This document shows positions 22,834 through 31,261 of a stretch of 64,000 nt of DNA, piece after piece. Every line of letters starts with the position of its first letter. Position 1 is the stretch's first letter. Position numbers and translations under genes: made by a program. The notes below the pieces were generated by a model. It saw only the letters and a list, made by a program, of their open reading frames with translations. It had not been told where the DNA came from and ran no database searches. Where the stretch lies: the NCBI GenBank assembly GCA_016223165.1, contig JACRPO010000011.1, positions 1 through 64,000 of the forward strand, written 5' to 3'. Source of the DNA: Burkholderiales bacterium (GTDB lineage Bacteria > Pseudomonadota > Gammaproteobacteria > Burkholderiales > Burkholderiaceae_C).

Positions 22834-23001
22834 TCAGGCCCAATGGACCGCGCCCGGCCGCACGATGGCCCACACCGTCGGCAGGTCGGCGAGCACGCGC
22901 ACGGCATTGAAGAAGGTGAAGCCCGAAGTCGGCAGCGAACGATGGATGCTGCTCTTCGGGTGCTCGGTCGAAGGCGGCACGGTGCACGGTGTGGCGTTCA
23001 T
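22834..23001 (-). CDS. Possible 55-residue protein upstream of the secreted protein
   Basis: An open frame of 56 codons starts at the ATG at 23001 and ends 13 bp before the next start. It encodes a hydrophilic N-terminus and a more hydrophobic C-terminal half (GFTFFNAVRVLADLPTVWAI). There is no good ribosome site. Position and composition make it a possible small gene of the same unit, but it may be chance in GC-rich DNA. Confidence 0.3.
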   Translation of the reverse strand: MNATPCTVPPSTEHPKSSIHRSLPTSGFTFFNAVRVLADLPTVWAIVRPGAVHWA

Positions 23002-23240
23002 GGATTGATTGCGGCGTCAAGGACCGGGGTCGAGGACTCGCATGTTGCGGGCTTGTGCCGGCGCCGGAAAGCCACACCCGGTTGGCACCGGCATGAACCA
23101 ACGGTTGATACCCACTCGGTTGGCCCTGCACGTCGGTCGCCGGGCGGGCGGCCGAAAGATGCGGCGCTCACGCTTCGGGCGCGAATCCGGTCGCCTTCAG
23201 TTAACTGCCGGCCGCCCTTGCCGCGACCGTGAGGCCGCGC
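23002..23240. other. Intergenic stretch without a recognisable gene
   Basis: Between the possible 55-residue frame and the HMG-CoA lyase stop. No supported coding frame, hairpin with a T-run, or promoter stands out. Confidence 0.4.
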
Positions 23241-24245
23241 TTACCGCGCTGCGCCGGACGGCGCCGCCGCGTTCGCGGCAGCGAGTTCCGCTGCCACGGC
23301 CCGCCGGGCCAGCAGCGCCCGGCCTGTGCGCGACGCCGGCGCGCGGCCGAGCACGCCGGAGATGAACGCGCCGGCATCGACGAGGCGGTCGAGATCGACA
23401 CCCGTGGCGATGCCCATGCCCTGCAGCATGAAGAGCACGTCTTCGGTGGCCACGTTGCCGGTGGCGCCCTTGGCGTAGGGGCAGCCGCCGAGGCCGGCGA
23501 CGCTGGCGTCGAAGGTGTGCACGCCCATCTCGAGGCAGGCGTAGATGTTGGCCAGCGCCTGCCCGTAGGTGTCGTGGAAATGCCCGCTCACCTCGACCAG
23601 CGGGTAATGCTTCAGCGCCCGCTCCATCGCCGCGCGCACGGCGCGCGGCGTGCCGACGCCGATGGTGTCAGCGACGCCGCAATGGTCGACGCCGATGGCC
23701 TTCATCAGCCGCACGACGTTCTCCACCTCGTCGGCCGTCACTTCACCCTGGTAGGGGCAGCCGAGGGCGCACGAGATGGCGCCGCGCACCTTCAGGCCCG
23801 CGGCATGCGCGGCCTCGACCACCGGACGGAAGCGCTCGACGCTCTCGGCGATCGAGCAGTTGATGTTGCGGCGGCTGAAGGCCTCGCTGGCGGCGGCGAA
23901 GACGACCACCTCGTCGGGGCGGCGCGCGCTCTCCTCGCCACCGGCGCCCGCCTCGGCGCCGCCGGCGTCGCCACCGAGCGCACCCTCCAGGCCCTTCATG
24001 TTCGGCGTCAGCACGGAGTAGCGCACGCCCGGTGCGCGGCGGATGCCGGCCAGCACCTCGGCGTTGTCGGCCATCTGCGGCACCCACTTCGGGCTCACGA
24101 AGCTCGTGACCTCGATCTCCTTCAGGCCGCTCGCCTGCAGGCGATGCACGAGCTCGATCTTGTGGGCCGTGGAGACCGGCGCCGCTTCGTTCTGCAGGCC
24201 GTCGCGGGGGCCGACCTCGACCAGGGTGACTTGGGTGGGGAACAT
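23241..24245 (-). CDS. Hydroxymethylglutaryl-CoA lyase
   Basis: The 334-residue protein splits HMG-CoA to acetyl-CoA and acetoacetate, the last step of leucine breakdown. It shows GPRDGLQNE at the N-terminus, SGHFHDTYG with the metal-binding histidines, and the signature GGCPYAKGATGNVATED with the active cysteine. A roughly 20-residue Gly/Ala/Glu insert (around GGDAGGAEAGAGGEE) after the fourth strand is not usual in the family and probably forms a surface loop. It starts at the ATG at 24245. It stands alone here, with no leucine-degradation partners beside it. Confidence 0.93.
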   Translation of the reverse strand: MFPTQVTLVEVGPRDGLQNEAAPVSTAHKIELVHRLQASGLKEIEVTSFVSPKWVPQMADNAEVLAGIRRAPGVRYSVLTPNMKGLEGALGGDAGGAEAGAGGEESARRPDEVVVFAAASEAFSRRNINCSIAESVERFRPVVEAAHAAGLKVRGAISCALGCPYQGEVTADEVENVVRLMKAIGVDHCGVADTIGVGTPRAVRAAMERALKHYPLVEVSGHFHDTYGQALANIYACLEMGVHTFDASVAGLGGCPYAKGATGNVATEDVLFMLQGMGIATGVDLDRLVDAGAFISGVLGRAPASRTGRALLARRAVAAELAAANAAAPSGAAR

Positions 24246-24628
24246 GGCTCGCGTGCAGAGGAGAAGACAAGGCGACCGACCGCCGGGGCGGCCCGGCCAC
24301 CCTCGATGCGGGGCGGAAAAGCTCAGTGTATCGGTGCCTTGCTCCCATGCACCCATGCGCCACTTTGCTGACGTGGAAGCGCAGCTCTTGGTGGGCTCCA
24401 ACCGGCCACAAGGAGTCGCTGGCCAAGGGCTGCTTTCGGGGACGCGCTTCGAGTCGCCCGACGCGCGGCACCGTGACGATGCACACCAAGGGTGGGATTT
24501 CCCTCAGCGGCGCTGCCGATTTGTACAAGCCGGGCTGCGCCTCGGCGGGAACACTGCATCGGCTGGATGGTGCGCGGCGCAACACCCTTCTGTCCTGTGC
24601 AGGCGTGCCATCCACCCACCGAGTCACC
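24246..24628. other. 383-bp divergent intergenic region, no gene seen
   Basis: It lies between HMG-CoA lyase (minus) and cytochrome b561 (plus) and is less GC-rich than the genes. In-frame extension of the cytochrome gene upstream to 24326 is formally open but reads as non-coding. An 8-bp palindrome TTGTACAA is at 24521-24528. No certain promoter. Confidence 0.45.
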
Positions 24629-25267
24629 ATGCAGCTCACCACCGATCCGAATGCGCGTGCGGCGCCGTCTGACACACCGCTGCGCTGGCCCCTGCCCAGC
24701 GCGCTCATTCATTGGGGCACGGTCGGACTCCTGGTGATCGGCGTGGCCGTGGCCTACGGTCGCGAGGCCGTGGATGGCCGCGGGCTGCGCGATGGCCTGT
24801 TGAATGTCCATCGATGGGCCGGCGTGCTCGTCTGGGCCGCGTGCTGGATGCGGCTCGCACTGCGCCTCTTCAAGAGGCCCCGGGGACGGCGGCCCGCCAC
24901 AGGAAGGTTCATGACATGGGCCGCGACCGCCACGCACGTAGCGCTCTATGGCCTCCTGCTCGCCGTGCCGCTGCTCGGATGGGCGCTCAGCAGTGCACGC
25001 GGTCAGTCCTTGGAGGCGTTGGGATGGCACCTACCCGTGCTCTTCGATCGCGACCCGGATCTCGCCGACGAGCTTGCCGCAGCGCACTCCGTCGCCGCGC
25101 TGACCTTGCTCGGCCTGGCGTCGCTGCACGCTCTGGCCGCGCTGTGGCACCACTTCATTCGCGGCGACGGCGTGCTGGCATCGATGGCCTTCGCGCGAGC
25201 GAAGCCCCGCGCATTCAGCACCCCTCGGCCTGGACTTCCCAGCTCTTCACCTGCAGAACCTACCTGA
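24629..25267 (+). CDS. Cytochrome b561-type membrane protein
   Basis: The 212-residue protein has four membrane helices with the haem-ligand histidines expected for cytochrome b561 (SALIHWGTV, NVHRWAGV, ATHVALYG, ASLHALAALWHHF). It would pass electrons between the quinone pool and periplasmic carriers. The C-terminal 25 residues are Pro/Ser-rich. Its stop overlaps the start of the cytochrome-porin gene (TGATG), so the three genes to 26986 form one coupled operon, which suggests a common electron path. Confidence 0.88.
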   Translation: MQLTTDPNARAAPSDTPLRWPLPSALIHWGTVGLLVIGVAVAYGREAVDGRGLRDGLLNVHRWAGVLVWAACWMRLALRLFKRPRGRRPATGRFMTWAATATHVALYGLLLAVPLLGWALSSARGQSLEALGWHLPVLFDRDPDLADELAAAHSVAALTLLGLASLHALAALWHHFIRGDGVLASMAFARAKPRAFSTPRPGLPSSSPAEPT

Positions 25268-26625
25268 TGATTGCCATGACCCTTCCTTTCACTCTGCCCT
25301 GGTTGCGCTGCGCCATGGCCGGTGCCGCCTTGGTGGCTGCGACCACGTCTTCCTACGCGCTCCCCTCCTTCGCCCGCCAGACGGGCACGGAGTGCTCGGC
25401 GTGCCACATCGGCGGTGTCGGTCCCCATCTGACGCCGCACGGCATCCGTTTCAAGCTCACGGGGTACACCGATGGCGACAAGGCGGCCGTGCCTGTGTCG
25501 GCCCAGCTGCGCATCTCGCACAACGAGCTGGAGCTGCCGACCAACCACAAAGCCAATCGGCTCGACGAAACCAGCGTCTACCTGGCCGGGCGCCTCGCCC
25601 CCAAGCTCGGGGCCTACGTCAAGGTGATGCACTCCGACGATCCGTTCAACAGCGGCGCCCAACGCAACACCGAGCTGCACAACGCCGACGTTCGCTTCGC
25701 GGACACCGTGCGTCTGCTCGACCGTGACGCGATCTGGGGCGTGTCGCTGAACAACAACCCGGGCGTGCAGGATCCGCTGGACACGAACCAGGCCTGGGGC
25801 TTTCCGGCGCTGGGCACGACCGGATCGCTGTTCAACGGCACCACCTCGCCGACCGTGCCGCGGCGGGTGCTGGGACTGACGGGCTACACCCTGTGGGATC
25901 AGCATTGGTACGCCGAGGCCGGAGCCTACCGCTCTCTCAGCCGCTCGCTGCAGGACCGCCTCGGGCAGGATCCGCAGCGCGATCCCGGTCACTTCTCCGG
26001 GCTCGCGCCGTACTGGCGCCTGGCCTACCTGCACGACATGAAGACGCAGTTCTTCGGCGCCGGCGTGTACGGGATGCGCGCGAAGCGACAGTTGGCCGTG
26101 CTCGGCCCGCAGCCGCTGACGACGGAGCGCTCCGGCCCCAGCGACACCTTGACGGACATCGGCGTGGATGCGATGTACGAGTACCTCGGCAACCGCGAAC
26201 ACGTCGTGCAGCTGCGTGCGAATGCGGTCCACGAGCGCCGCCGCTACGGCACCACGCCGACCAACCCGTTCACGGGCGCGGTGGCACCTGCCGATGCGAC
26301 GGTGCGCGAGTTCACGTTTGCGGGCACCTACGTCTTCCGGCAGCACTACGGCATCACCGCGGCCGTGATGCGAAGCGACTCCAAGGATCCGGTCCGCTAC
26401 TTCCCGTTCGGCCGCACCGACAGCAAGGTGCGCTATACGGAGTTGTTCTGGACGCCGTTCGGCAACGAGGACTCGTGGGCAGCACCGTGGGCCAACCTGC
26501 GGCTGGCGGCCGCGTGGACCCGCTTCGACAGGTTCAACGGCGGCACGCAGAACGTGTTCGGTCCGTTCTCGCCGAACGCGGCCGACCTCGATTCCTTCCA
26601 GGTCTATGCGCAATTCACCTTCTAG
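25267..26625 (+). CDS. Cyc2-like fused monohaem cytochrome-porin
   Basis: The protein has 452 residues. A signal peptide (to about residue 33) is followed at once by the haem motif in LPSFARQTGTECSACHIGG and then TPHGIRFKLTGYT, the same N-terminal layout as Cyc2 and related outer-membrane cytochromes. The remaining roughly 380 residues show alternating beta-strand patterns and end in a typical outer-membrane C-terminus (FQVYAQFTF). Cyc2 oxidises Fe(II) at the cell surface; related proteins have unproven roles. Genes for a periplasmic cytochrome c and an inner-membrane b561 flank it and overlap it, which fits a complete electron conduit across both membranes. Direction and donor are unknown. 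Confidence 0.8.
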   Translation: MIAMTLPFTLPWLRCAMAGAALVAATTSSYALPSFARQTGTECSACHIGGVGPHLTPHGIRFKLTGYTDGDKAAVPVSAQLRISHNELELPTNHKANRLDETSVYLAGRLAPKLGAYVKVMHSDDPFNSGAQRNTELHNADVRFADTVRLLDRDAIWGVSLNNNPGVQDPLDTNQAWGFPALGTTGSLFNGTTSPTVPRRVLGLTGYTLWDQHWYAEAGAYRSLSRSLQDRLGQDPQRDPGHFSGLAPYWRLAYLHDMKTQFFGAGVYGMRAKRQLAVLGPQPLTTERSGPSDTLTDIGVDAMYEYLGNREHVVQLRANAVHERRRYGTTPTNPFTGAVAPADATVREFTFAGTYVFRQHYGITAAVMRSDSKDPVRYFPFGRTDSKVRYTELFWTPFGNEDSWAAPWANLRLAAAWTRFDRFNGGTQNVFGPFSPNAADLDSFQVYAQFTF

Positions 26626-26986
26626 CGCACTGATGATGGCTGCGGCCACCTGCCTGGTGCAGGCGGCCCATGCGCAGGTCGGTGATGTCAAGCGCGGCGC
26701 CGACGTGTTCGCTGCCGAGTGCTCGGAGTGCCACAGCCCGCGTGCCGGCAAGAACAAGAAGGGGCCGAGCGTGTACGCCGTCGTCGGTCGCAAGGCCGGC
26801 GAGTTGCCCGACTTCAAGTATTCGGACGCCATGCGCAACAGCGGGTGGAACTGGAATGCGGACACGCTGCGCCGCTATGTGACCCAACCCCGGCGCGCCT
26901 TGCCCGGCGGCACGATGAAGTACGACGGCCTGGCCGATGCGAATGCGCTCGAGGACCTGCTCGCCTACCTGAGCTCGCTCAAGTGA
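26606..26986 (+). CDS. Periplasmic class I cytochrome c
   Basis: The 126-residue protein has a signal peptide ending AHAQ and one haem site (CSECH) near residue 39. GPSVYAVVGRKAG, the helix NADTLRRYVTQPRRALPGGTM with the likely axial Met, and a final helix LEDLLAYLSSLK are as in cytochrome c550/c2. It overlaps the cytochrome-porin gene by 20 bp; an alternative ATG at 26633 would remove most of the overlap. It probably shuttles electrons between the cytochrome-porin and inner-membrane partners. It overlaps the convergent regulator gene by 8 bp. Confidence 0.9.
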   Translation: MRNSPSSALMMAAATCLVQAAHAQVGDVKRGADVFAAECSECHSPRAGKNKKGPSVYAVVGRKAGELPDFKYSDAMRNSGWNWNADTLRRYVTQPRRALPGGTMKYDGLADANALEDLLAYLSSLK

Positions 26987-27902
26987 AGGCGGGGACGCGG
27001 TGCTCGCGGTCGTCGAGCCGCGAGAGATCGGTCACCTTCGGCGGGTCCCAGGGCAGGCAGTTCGCGTGTCCCGCGGTGCGTCGCTCGATGTAGGTCGTCG
27101 GCGCCATCCCGGCAAGCACGCGAAACTCGCGCACGAGATGCGCCTGGTCGAAGTAGTTGCACATCGCGGCCACATCCGTCCAGCGCGTCGGTCCCGTCGC
27201 GCGCACCAGACGCAAGGCCGCGCCGAAGCGCATGACCCGCGCGAACGTCTTCGGCGTCAAGCCCACGTCCTGGCGGAACACATCGAGCAGCCGGCGCGGC
27301 GACAGCCCCACCTCGCCCGCTACCGAGTCGACGCTGCGGACGGCGAAGGGATCCGAAAGCAGTGCCGCGGCACGTTCGACCTGGCGATAGGCGCGGTGAG
27401 GCTCGTAGAGGCGATTCCACAGCAGCGTCTCCATCAGCGCGAACTTGGAGGCGGGTGTCGGCGCTTCGGCCAGACGCTCGACCAGTTCATCGGCCCGCGA
27501 TCCCCACACCTGCTCGAGCGCGGCCATGCCCGACTCGACGTTGCCGAGATCCGCCCGGGTGAAGCGCCGCAGCCCGTGCGGCTTGAGTGCGACGCCGAAC
27601 GCGCCCCCTCGACCGCTCAGCGCGGTCGCCACCGGTGCGCAGTTCGGCAGACGCACCGTCGCGTGGTGCAGCTTGCTGCGCAGGCCGCCACGCTCCAGAT
27701 CGGTCCAGCTCGTCTGCGGCGCGCCGTCCAGGCTGATCACGAATTCCGCGCGCCCGCCCGGCAGCACCAGCATCCCGGTGTCCGCGCCCAGCGCCGTCGC
27801 CGGCCGATACCAGAAGGATTCGACATACCGGCCCAGGAGACCGGCCGGCCGGTGATGGAAGAAAGTCGGCATCGAAACCTTCATGTCGCTTCCTTCAAGC
27901 AC
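26979..27902 (-). CDS. AraC-family transcription regulator
   Basis: The protein has 307 residues (or 301 from the ATG at 27884). The C-terminal third has the two helix-turn-helix units of AraC proteins (VDSVAGEVGLSPRRLLDVFR and WTDVAAMCNYFDQAHLVREF). The N-terminal part begins FHHRPAGLLGRYVESFWY, as in DUF6597-type AraC sensors. It is convergent with the cytochrome operon, so it may or may not control it. Confidence 0.88.
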   Translation of the reverse strand: MLEGSDMKVSMPTFFHHRPAGLLGRYVESFWYRPATALGADTGMLVLPGGRAEFVISLDGAPQTSWTDLERGGLRSKLHHATVRLPNCAPVATALSGRGGAFGVALKPHGLRRFTRADLGNVESGMAALEQVWGSRADELVERLAEAPTPASKFALMETLLWNRLYEPHRAYRQVERAAALLSDPFAVRSVDSVAGEVGLSPRRLLDVFRQDVGLTPKTFARVMRFGAALRLVRATGPTRWTDVAAMCNYFDQAHLVREFRVLAGMAPTTYIERRTAGHANCLPWDPPKVTDLSRLDDREHRVPAFT

Positions 27903-28083
27903 TCGCCGAGATCCAGCCGGTCCGTCGGCGCTCAGCGGCAGCCCGACGACGAAAGGCTACGCGGCCCCCGCCGTCGAGAGAAGTCCTTTCGGTCGAAGCG
28001 TCGATTCGATCGGCCGAAACGATCGGGGGTTAACCCCCGGCCTCGCAGTGCAGCCACGACAGCAAGCGCCCGCAGCATGCCCG

Positions 28084-28142
28084 CACTACCTCCGCACTAC
28101 CTCCGCACTACCTCCGCACTACCTCCGCACTACCCCCGCACT
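28084..28142. repeat. 11-bp tandem repeat next to fahA
   Basis: Four perfect copies of CACTACCTCCG plus one with a single change run directly into the fahA stop codon. With an 11-bp period it is not coding in a fixed frame. It lies in the 3' end region of the fahA transcript. Confidence 0.9.
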
Positions 28143-29455
28143 CACCGAGCCGCCTCGATCGTCCCGCTCACCGACCCGAGCCCGATGCGGACCGCCCCCG
28201 GCGCCTCGCAGTACGCCTTGATCGTCACGGTATCGCCGTCCTCGAGGAAAGTGCGGCGCTCGCCGCCCGGCAGTTGCAGCGGCACCTTGCCGCCGCCGCT
28301 CAGCTCGAGCAGGCTGCCACCCTGCCCGGGCTGCGGGCCCGAGAGCGTGCCGGTGCCGAGCAGGTCACCCACCTGCAGGTTGCAGCCGTTGCTCGTGTGG
28401 TGCGCGACGAGTTGCGCCGGCGTCCAGTAGGCGGCCTCGAGCACGTTGGCGTGCGACAGCCGCACGGGCGGCTCGCGGGTCTTCTTCATGCGCGCCGTCT
28501 GCAGCCAGGCCTCGACGTGCATGTCGATCGCACCGCTCTCGCGGTTGCGCACCGAGTCGAGATAGGGCAGTGGCTGCGGCTCGCCCTCCGGGCGCCGGGA
28601 GGGCCGCCGGAACGGCGCCAGCGCGTCGAAGGTGACGATCCACGGCGACACCGACGTGGCGAAGCTCTTGGAGAGAAAAGGCCCGAGCGGCTGGTACTCC
28701 CAGGCCTGGATGTCGCGCGCCGACCAGTCGTTGAGCGGCGTGAGGCCGAAGAGGCGCGCCTCCGCCGCGGCCATGTCGACGCGCTCGCCGAGCTCGTTGC
28801 CGGCACCGATCCACAGGCCGAGCTCGAGCTCGTAGTCGAGGCGGCGGCTGGGGCCGAAGACCGGCTCGGACGCCTCGCCCTTGCTCTGGCCGCACGGGCG
28901 GCGCACCGCTGCGCCCTCGACCACCACCGAGGAGGCGCGGCCGTGGTAGCCGATGGGCACCCAGGGGTAGTTGGGCAGCAGCGGGCTGTCGGGCCTGAAG
29001 AGCGCGCCGACCGTGCGCGCGTGGTGGATGCCGGTGTAGAAGTCGGTGTAGTCGCCGATGCGGCAAGGCAGCGAGTACTCGAGCCTGTGCGGCTCGAGCA
29101 GGCACAGCTCGAGGAAGGGTGCCTGCTCGCTGCCTTCGGCCAGCGCCATCGACAGCGCCTCGCGCACCAGCTTCCACGCACGCGCGCCGAGCGCCATGAA
29201 GGCGGCGGCGTCGCCCGCGGCCAACGGCTCGAGCAGCGCCTCGATGCCGTCGCCCCACGGGCTTTGCTCGAGGGCGAGCTTGAGGTCGAGCACGTGGTCG
29301 CCGATGGCCACGCCGGCGCGCCAGGGCTCGTCGCCGCTCGCGGGGCGCAGCCGCGCAAGCGGCAGGTTCTGGATCGGGAAGTCGTGGCCCGGCGCGTTGG
29401 CGCTCTCGACCCAGCTGGTCAGCGCCGGGTCGTGCGTGGAATCGGTCAGCAGCAT
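28142..29455 (-). CDS. fahA: Fumarylacetoacetase
   Basis: The 437-residue protein is the last enzyme of homogentisate breakdown; it cuts fumarylacetoacetate to fumarate and acetoacetate. Family hallmarks are GDYTDFYTGIHHA with the catalytic His and metal-binding Asp, GYHGRASSVVVEG, RRLDYELELGLWIG with metal-binding Glu residues, and GDLLGTGTLSGP. Length is normal. It is downstream of hmgA on the same strand with a 131-bp gap and belongs to the same catabolic unit. A maleylacetoacetate isomerase gene is not present in the window. Confidence 0.96.
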   Translation of the reverse strand: MLLTDSTHDPALTSWVESANAPGHDFPIQNLPLARLRPASGDEPWRAGVAIGDHVLDLKLALEQSPWGDGIEALLEPLAAGDAAAFMALGARAWKLVREALSMALAEGSEQAPFLELCLLEPHRLEYSLPCRIGDYTDFYTGIHHARTVGALFRPDSPLLPNYPWVPIGYHGRASSVVVEGAAVRRPCGQSKGEASEPVFGPSRRLDYELELGLWIGAGNELGERVDMAAAEARLFGLTPLNDWSARDIQAWEYQPLGPFLSKSFATSVSPWIVTFDALAPFRRPSRRPEGEPQPLPYLDSVRNRESGAIDMHVEAWLQTARMKKTREPPVRLSHANVLEAAYWTPAQLVAHHTSNGCNLQVGDLLGTGTLSGPQPGQGGSLLELSGGGKVPLQLPGGERRTFLEDGDTVTIKAYCEAPGAVRIGLGSVSGTIEAAR

Positions 29456-29586
29456 CGAGGGAGTTCCGGTTCTGGCGTGGCCGATCTTGTGCCGGGCCGC
29501 GGCCTGCCCGGCCATCCCTAGGTCAGGGCGGCCGGGCGGCGCCTCGGGATCCGATCGGAATCTTGTGATCGGGTGGGTGTGACTGA

Positions 29587-30927
29587 TCAGGCCTTGAAGT
29601 GGTCCTTCAGCCCCGCCCAGCAGGCGGCGTAGGCGCGGTCCAGCGTGTCGCTCTGGATCGCCCAGGCCGTGGGCCTGAAGCGCCAGCGGCTCTCGAACAT
29701 GAAGGCGAGCGTGTTGTCGAGCTTGTGCGGCGCCAGCTCCGCCGCGCTCGCCTTCTCGAAGGCCTCGGTATCGGGCCCGTGCGGCACCATGCAGTTGTGC
29801 AGGCTCATCCCGCCGGGGCGGAAACCCTCGGGCTTGGCGTCGTACTGGCCGTAGACGAGGCCCATGAACTCGCTCATCACGTTGCGGTGGTACCAGGGCG
29901 GGCGGAAGGTGTCCTCGCTCACCATCCAGCGCGGCGGGAAGATGACGAAGTCGCAGTTGGCCGTGCCCGGCGTGTCGCTCGGGCTCGTGAGCACGGTGAA
30001 GATGCTCGGGTCGGCGTGGTCGAAGCTGATCGAGCCGATCGTCATGAAGCGGCGCGTGTCGTACTTGTACGGCACGAGGTTGCCGTGCCAGGCGACGACG
30101 TTGAAGGGCGTGGAGGCCGATTGCGTGCGCCACAGCCGGCCGCCGAACTTGCGCACGATTTCGACCGGACCCGCTTTGCTGTCCAAGGCGGCGTCGAGAG
30201 CAGCGTCATAGGCGGCATGAGGCGCGATGAAGTCGCGCGCGTTCGCCAGGCCGTTGCTGCCGATGGGGCCGAGCTCGGGCAGGCGGAACGGCGCGCCGTA
30301 GTTCTCGCAGGCGTAGAGGCGCGTCGGGCCGTCCACGGCCACCTTGAAGGCCATGCCGCGCGGCAGCACGGCGATCTCGCCCGGCTCGATGGCGAGCACG
30401 CCGAGCTCGGTGATGATCGTGAGGGTGCCCTGCTGCGGCACGAGCAGCATCTCGCCGTCGGCATTGACGAAGGCGCGCCGCATCGAGGCGTTGCACAGCA
30501 CCAGGTGCGCGGCCATGCCGGTCTGCGCCTCGGGGTCGCCGTTGACGACCACGGTGCGCACGCCGTCGACGAAGTCGGTGGGTGCTGCCTTCGCGTCGGG
30601 AATATCCGCCGGCGACCAGCGCAGCGGGTCGGGCGGCATGGCCACGCCCTCGGCCGCGCCGCTTTTCCAGAACGGCTGCTCGCAGGGTGCATAGGCGCCG
30701 CTCACCACGCTCGGCTGGCGCCGGTACATCCAGGTGCGGCGGTTCTGCGCGCGCGGCGCGGTGAAGGCGCTGCCGCTGATCACCTCGGCATAGAGGCCGA
30801 GCGGCGGGCGCTGCGGGCTGTTGCGGCCCACGGGCAAGGCGCCCTGAACGGCCTCGCTCTGGAACTCGTTGCCGAAGCCGGTGAGCAGTTGGGTTTCGGA
30901 GACGACGCGGTCTGCCTTCTGCAGCAT
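29587..30927 (-). CDS. hmgA: Homogentisate 1,2-dioxygenase
   Basis: The 446-residue Fe(II) enzyme opens the ring of homogentisate. Signatures are LLTGFGNEFQSEA near the start, FVIFPPRWMVSEDTFRPPWY followed by HRNVMSEFMGL with iron ligands, and MVPHGPDTEAFEKAS. The ATG at 30927 is preferred because AAGGAG lies 8 bp upstream. A GTG at 30936 that overlaps the previous stop is the alternative. It is in one operon with the DUF2783 protein and the flavoprotein hydroxylase upstream and fahA downstream. Confidence 0.96.
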   Translation of the reverse strand: MLQKADRVVSETQLLTGFGNEFQSEAVQGALPVGRNSPQRPPLGLYAEVISGSAFTAPRAQNRRTWMYRRQPSVVSGAYAPCEQPFWKSGAAEGVAMPPDPLRWSPADIPDAKAAPTDFVDGVRTVVVNGDPEAQTGMAAHLVLCNASMRRAFVNADGEMLLVPQQGTLTIITELGVLAIEPGEIAVLPRGMAFKVAVDGPTRLYACENYGAPFRLPELGPIGSNGLANARDFIAPHAAYDAALDAALDSKAGPVEIVRKFGGRLWRTQSASTPFNVVAWHGNLVPYKYDTRRFMTIGSISFDHADPSIFTVLTSPSDTPGTANCDFVIFPPRWMVSEDTFRPPWYHRNVMSEFMGLVYGQYDAKPEGFRPGGMSLHNCMVPHGPDTEAFEKASAAELAPHKLDNTLAFMFESRWRFRPTAWAIQSDTLDRAYAACWAGLKDHFKA

Positions 30928-30932
30928 GGTGT

Positions 30933-31259
30933 TCACTCCTTCGCGACGCCGCCACGCGCGACGCTGTCCTTCTCGACATCGCCGCGAGCGACGCTGCCTT
31001 TCTCGACATCGCCGCGAGCGACGCTGCCTTTCTCGACACCGCCGCGAGCGACGGTGATGGCTTCGTGCAACACGCGCAGGTCGCCGACGTGGTTGGCGAG
31101 CAGTAGGACCAGGCGCGCATTCATCAGTTCACTCTGCTCGTCGCTGAGGCCGCGATGGCCCTCGATCAGCATCTCGTAGAAGCGGTCGCCGGGCATGTAG
31201 GCGTGGCGGTAGCGCTCGCCCGGAACGCCGAGGTTGGGCTGGATGTTCAGGTGGTTCAT
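30933..31259 (-). CDS. DUF2783 protein with repeat tail; possible hydroxylase coupling subunit
   Basis: The protein has 108 residues. Residues 1-70 match the DUF2783 core (PGDRFYEMLIEGHRGLSDEQ, then LMNARLVLLLANHVGDLRVL). The last 38 residues are four copies of a 10-residue unit (VARGDVEKGS and variants) encoded by a 30-bp DNA repeat, an addition not expected in the family. It starts 2 bp after the flavoprotein gene. Pseudomonas putida 3-hydroxyphenylacetate 6-hydroxylase needs a small coupling protein (MhaB) beside a flavoprotein (MhaA). By analogy this protein could be such a partner; this is inference. Confidence 0.8.
   Translation of the reverse strand: MNHLNIQPNLGVPGERYRHAYMPGDRFYEMLIEGHRGLSDEQSELMNARLVLLLANHVGDLRVLHEAITVARGGVEKGSVARGDVEKGSVARGDVEKDSVARGGVAKE
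30961..31050 (-). repeat. 30-bp tandem repeat in the DUF2783 gene
   Basis: Three nearly identical 30-bp units and a more diverged fourth at 30936-30960 encode the 10-residue repeat tail. Units differ by one or two bases, which indicates recent expansion. Confidence 0.9.
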
Positions 31260-31261
31260 GG

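Noticed and set aside
24326..24628. Longer N-terminus for the cytochrome b561 gene
   Set aside because: The added 101 residues have no membrane or domain character; the protein starting at 24629 has the family's normal length.
28084..28142. CRISPR-like array
   Set aside because: The units are directly adjacent with an 11-bp period and no spacers; it is a simple tandem repeat.
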